Positions 24,202 to 26,215 of a stretch of DNA of 26,215 bases are shown here, in pieces; within the stretch, counting starts at the first letter, position 1, and every line of letters begins with the position of its first letter. The stretch spans positions 1-26,215 of the forward strand of contig DCSM01000095.1 in the NCBI GenBank assembly GCA_002325605.1. Direction: 5' to 3'. The notes beneath the pieces are model-generated. The model did not search any database. It had not been told where the DNA came from and saw only the letters and a list, made by a program, of their open reading frames with translations. The position numbers and the translations under genes were made by a program. This DNA is from Chloroflexaceae bacterium UBA1466 (lineage in GTDB: Bacteria; Chloroflexota; Chloroflexia; Chloroflexales; Chloroflexaceae).

Positions 24202-26052
24202 TTAGGCAAAAAGTTCGGTTTGGAACAAAACCTCGACGCTGCGCTGAATGCGGGCCACGGCCCACAAGGCTTCTTTTAGCTCGCGCTGCTCCAGGCTCGT
24301 GAGCCGCGAAACCGGCACTTGGTTCGTCAATTCCTCGCCTTGCCGCAACTGTCTGTATTGGTGGCGCAAACGCAGCAAACTAATCAATTCAAAGGCGGCG
24401 GCCAGTTCTTCGGCTCCCGCTTCACTGAGGCTGCTGCTAATCCCTGCCGCCCGCAAGCGAGCCAAAGTGCTAGTGTCAGTACAGCCACATTCCAAAGCGA
24501 AAATGCGAGCCAGGTCGACAATCAGGGCTGTGCCCCGAACTTTGAGGTCGATGAGGTCACGCGCTTTGCCACTGCGTTCCAGGACAAAATGGCGAAAGAA
24601 ACTCAACGGTGCAGGCTGGCGCAATGCCGCTCGGGCCATGCGCCCTAAAAAGATGCGGTTTTCGCGGCTGCGCCGAATAATGGGCCTGAGAGCCTGCTCA
24701 ACATCCAACTTCCCCCCAAGGCGGCGATAATCAAAAAAGATGGCCAGCCGCATAAGCGCATTTTCGTTCGGCGTGTCAATCCAGCCCCGAAAGTAGTTTT
24801 GCCAGACTGCGAGCGGTTGTCGCCATTGCGGATTGGTGGCCATTATCTCGCCAGGGCAAAGGGGAAACCCACATTGTACTAGCCAAGCAACGACCTGCTG
24901 GGCCAAGGCTGCAAAATAGCTTTCGGCTTCACTTGCTTCGGCATCCGCATAGATTAAGGCATTATCCTGGTCAGTCCGCAAAGTTTGCTCATAGCGCCCC
25001 TCGCTGCCTAACACGATCCAGGCATAAGGGCACGGCGGTGGCCCAAAGATTTTTTCTGCATCGGCCAACAACCGCCCGACCAGCGCGTCGTGGGACAACG
25101 CCACCACCCGGCCAAGATCGCTGATCCGCACCCCCGAATCCAACAACGAACCCACGGTTTCAGTAACTTGCTGGGTATAGATCTTAAGATCCTCAATTGA
25201 ACGGGCGCGTTGCAATTGGCGCGGGAGCAGCAAAGGGCTGCGGCTTTGCTGGCGCAGAATCTCCGTATGGGTCACCAGGCCAATCACTTGTTCATTGGCG
25301 GTAACGGGCATGTGGTGAATCCCGCGCTCCAACATCAACATCAAACCCTCAAAGACCAAGCTGTTGCTTGGCAAGGTGATGATTGGTTTGGTCATGACTT
25401 GGGCTATCAGCGCGGTGTCGTTCAAACCTCCAGCCAGGACCCGATTCCGTAAATCGCGGTCTGTGATGATGCCCAGGGGATCATGTTTCACGACGAGGCT
25501 GGAGACGTTAAGGTCGCGCATCAGAATCGCGGCTTCCCGCACCGAGGCTGTCGCGGCAATGGTGATGATGGGTCGCCGAATGAGGTCTTGCATTCGCAGC
25601 TGAAAAAGCTCTGGGGAAGCTTTGGCATGGCGGGACTTGAGCGCGTGCCTGAGGCGTTCAAGGGAAGAAGCCGCAAAGAACCGCGCAAAGAGTGGCTCAT
25701 CATGACGTAATTGATGGAAAACAGGGGCCGGTAAGAGATAAACTAAAGTTTCTTCGCGGGTGCGAACGGTAACAATAGGGGCTTTGCCCCGAATCAGAGA
25801 GGGATGCCCAAAGATTTCGCCTTCGCTAAGGGTATCAAAGACTTGTAAACCTTGTTCATCTTCGCGCAATAAATCAACGCTTCCCCGCCGCAGGATATAG
25901 AGGAATTCCGTCGGTTTACCCCCATAAGTCATAATATCCTGGCTGGGGCCAAAGTATTCGATCTGAATCGTCTCTGTGAGGTGTTGAACTTGCTCCGGCC
26001 CTAAGAGATCGAAAGGATGATGTTCCGCCAGAAAACGAGCTATTTCTTCCAT
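24202..26052 (-). CDS. cNMP-binding / CBS-pair / DUF294 putative nucleotidyltransferase
   Basis: The protein has 616 residues. Residues 12-125 form a cyclic-nucleotide-binding domain of the CAP_ED fold (FLYILRRGSVDLLRED; LSEGEIFGHPSLI). Two CBS domains follow at about 155-205 (LGIITDRDLRNRV) and 215-268 (VIGLVTHTEILRQQ). Then comes the DUF294 part with a GlnD/nucleotidyltransferase-like motif GSEGRYEQTLRTDQDNALIY (349-368; Asp361 and Asp363 as likely metal ligands) and its helical C-terminal domain (to about 610). Such proteins are read as ligand-regulated nucleotidyltransferases; the target is unknown. They often sit beside a DnaQ-like exonuclease gene, which is not seen here. It starts at the ATG at 26052 with only a weak binding site, preceded by the promoter at 26113-26141. 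Confidence 0.9.
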   Translation of the reverse strand: MEEIARFLAEHHPFDLLGPEQVQHLTETIQIEYFGPSQDIMTYGGKPTEFLYILRRGSVDLLREDEQGLQVFDTLSEGEIFGHPSLIRGKAPIVTVRTREETLVYLLPAPVFHQLRHDEPLFARFFAASSLERLRHALKSRHAKASPELFQLRMQDLIRRPIITIAATASVREAAILMRDLNVSSLVVKHDPLGIITDRDLRNRVLAGGLNDTALIAQVMTKPIITLPSNSLVFEGLMLMLERGIHHMPVTANEQVIGLVTHTEILRQQSRSPLLLPRQLQRARSIEDLKIYTQQVTETVGSLLDSGVRISDLGRVVALSHDALVGRLLADAEKIFGPPPCPYAWIVLGSEGRYEQTLRTDQDNALIYADAEASEAESYFAALAQQVVAWLVQCGFPLCPGEIMATNPQWRQPLAVWQNYFRGWIDTPNENALMRLAIFFDYRRLGGKLDVEQALRPIIRRSRENRIFLGRMARAALRQPAPLSFFRHFVLERSGKARDLIDLKVRGTALIVDLARIFALECGCTDTSTLARLRAAGISSSLSEAGAEELAAAFELISLLRLRHQYRQLRQGEELTNQVPVSRLTSLEQRELKEALWAVARIQRSVEVLFQTELFA

Positions 26053-26080
26053 GAATCTTTATTTCTTCTGCGTGACGGGC

Positions 26081-26215
26081 GACAGGCAGGATGCCTATCC
26101 TACGCCGCCGCTATTATAGCTTAAAACTTTTCAGAAGCCAAATAATTTGGGCCAGGCTGGGGATGCCAAATCCTCCGAATGACAGGCAAGATGCCTATCC
26201 TCCGAATGACAGGCA
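26081..26215. repeat. 27-bp repeats, inverted relative to the 13847 array (array runs off window)
   Basis: One copy (GACAGGCAGGATGCCTATCC) lies at 26081-26103. A 27-bp-period array starts with a degenerate copy near 26152, continues with a full copy at 26181 and a partial copy at 26208, and leaves the window. The unit is the reverse complement of the one at 13847-14005. Confidence 0.85.
26113..26141 (-). promoter_or_regulatory. Sigma70-type promoter of the cNMP/CBS gene
   Basis: On the minus strand TTGGCT (26141-26136) and TATAAT (26118-26113) are spaced by 17 bases. They lie about 60 bases before the start codon, between two repeat copies. Confidence 0.7.

Overview
The window looks like about 26 kb of a Chloroflexota (probably class Chloroflexia) genome of medium GC. 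The best taxonomic clue is the EF-Tu, whose sequence recalls those of Chloroflexus and Roseiflexus. The dispersed palindromes, the large kinase/TPR proteins and the tubulin-like gene also fit. All but one gene lie on the minus strand, so transcription mostly runs from right to left. Family assignments come from reading motifs; no database search was run.

Region 1 (1-2939) holds a STAND-like P-loop NTPase with a long helical/TPR-like tail, cut by the window edge. Region 2 (3029-8979) is translation machinery. In transcription order it reads: a TTGCAA-17-TAGAAT promoter, tRNA-Thr(TGT), tRNA-Tyr(GTA), tRNA-Thr(GGT), tuf, secE, nusG, rplK, an unexpected small lipoprotein gene, rplA, an L10-leader/attenuator region, rplJ, rplL and a strong terminator. 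rpoB does not follow rplL. rpmG, tRNA-Trp and tRNA-Gly are absent from their usual places.

Region 3 (9211-20165) is the most distinctive part. It holds three large co-directional genes: a membrane-anchored protein with a secreted vWA domain; a 1239-residue tubulin/FtsZ-superfamily protein with a nucleotide-binding glycine loop and three C-terminal zinc ribbons; and a 1541-residue protein with an atypical Ser/Thr-kinase-like domain and a giant helical tail. I read these as a candidate envelope-to-cytoskeleton signalling or membrane-remodelling module. Facing away from it is a plus-strand gene (20499-21665) with its own consensus promoter. It resembles only the linker and the non-catalytic structural half of a polyketide/PUFA-synthase ketoreductase domain.

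Region 4 (21887-26052) has an RsbR-like GAF-PAS-PAS-STAS sensor, a TatA translocase subunit, and a cNMP-binding/CBS/DUF294 nucleotidyltransferase-like regulator. Two dispersed repeat families punctuate the intergenic spaces. One is a TAAAGC-centred palindrome, including a 4 x 32 bp tandem and a 120 bp foldback. The other is a 26-27 bp tandem repeat in two arrays of opposite orientation.
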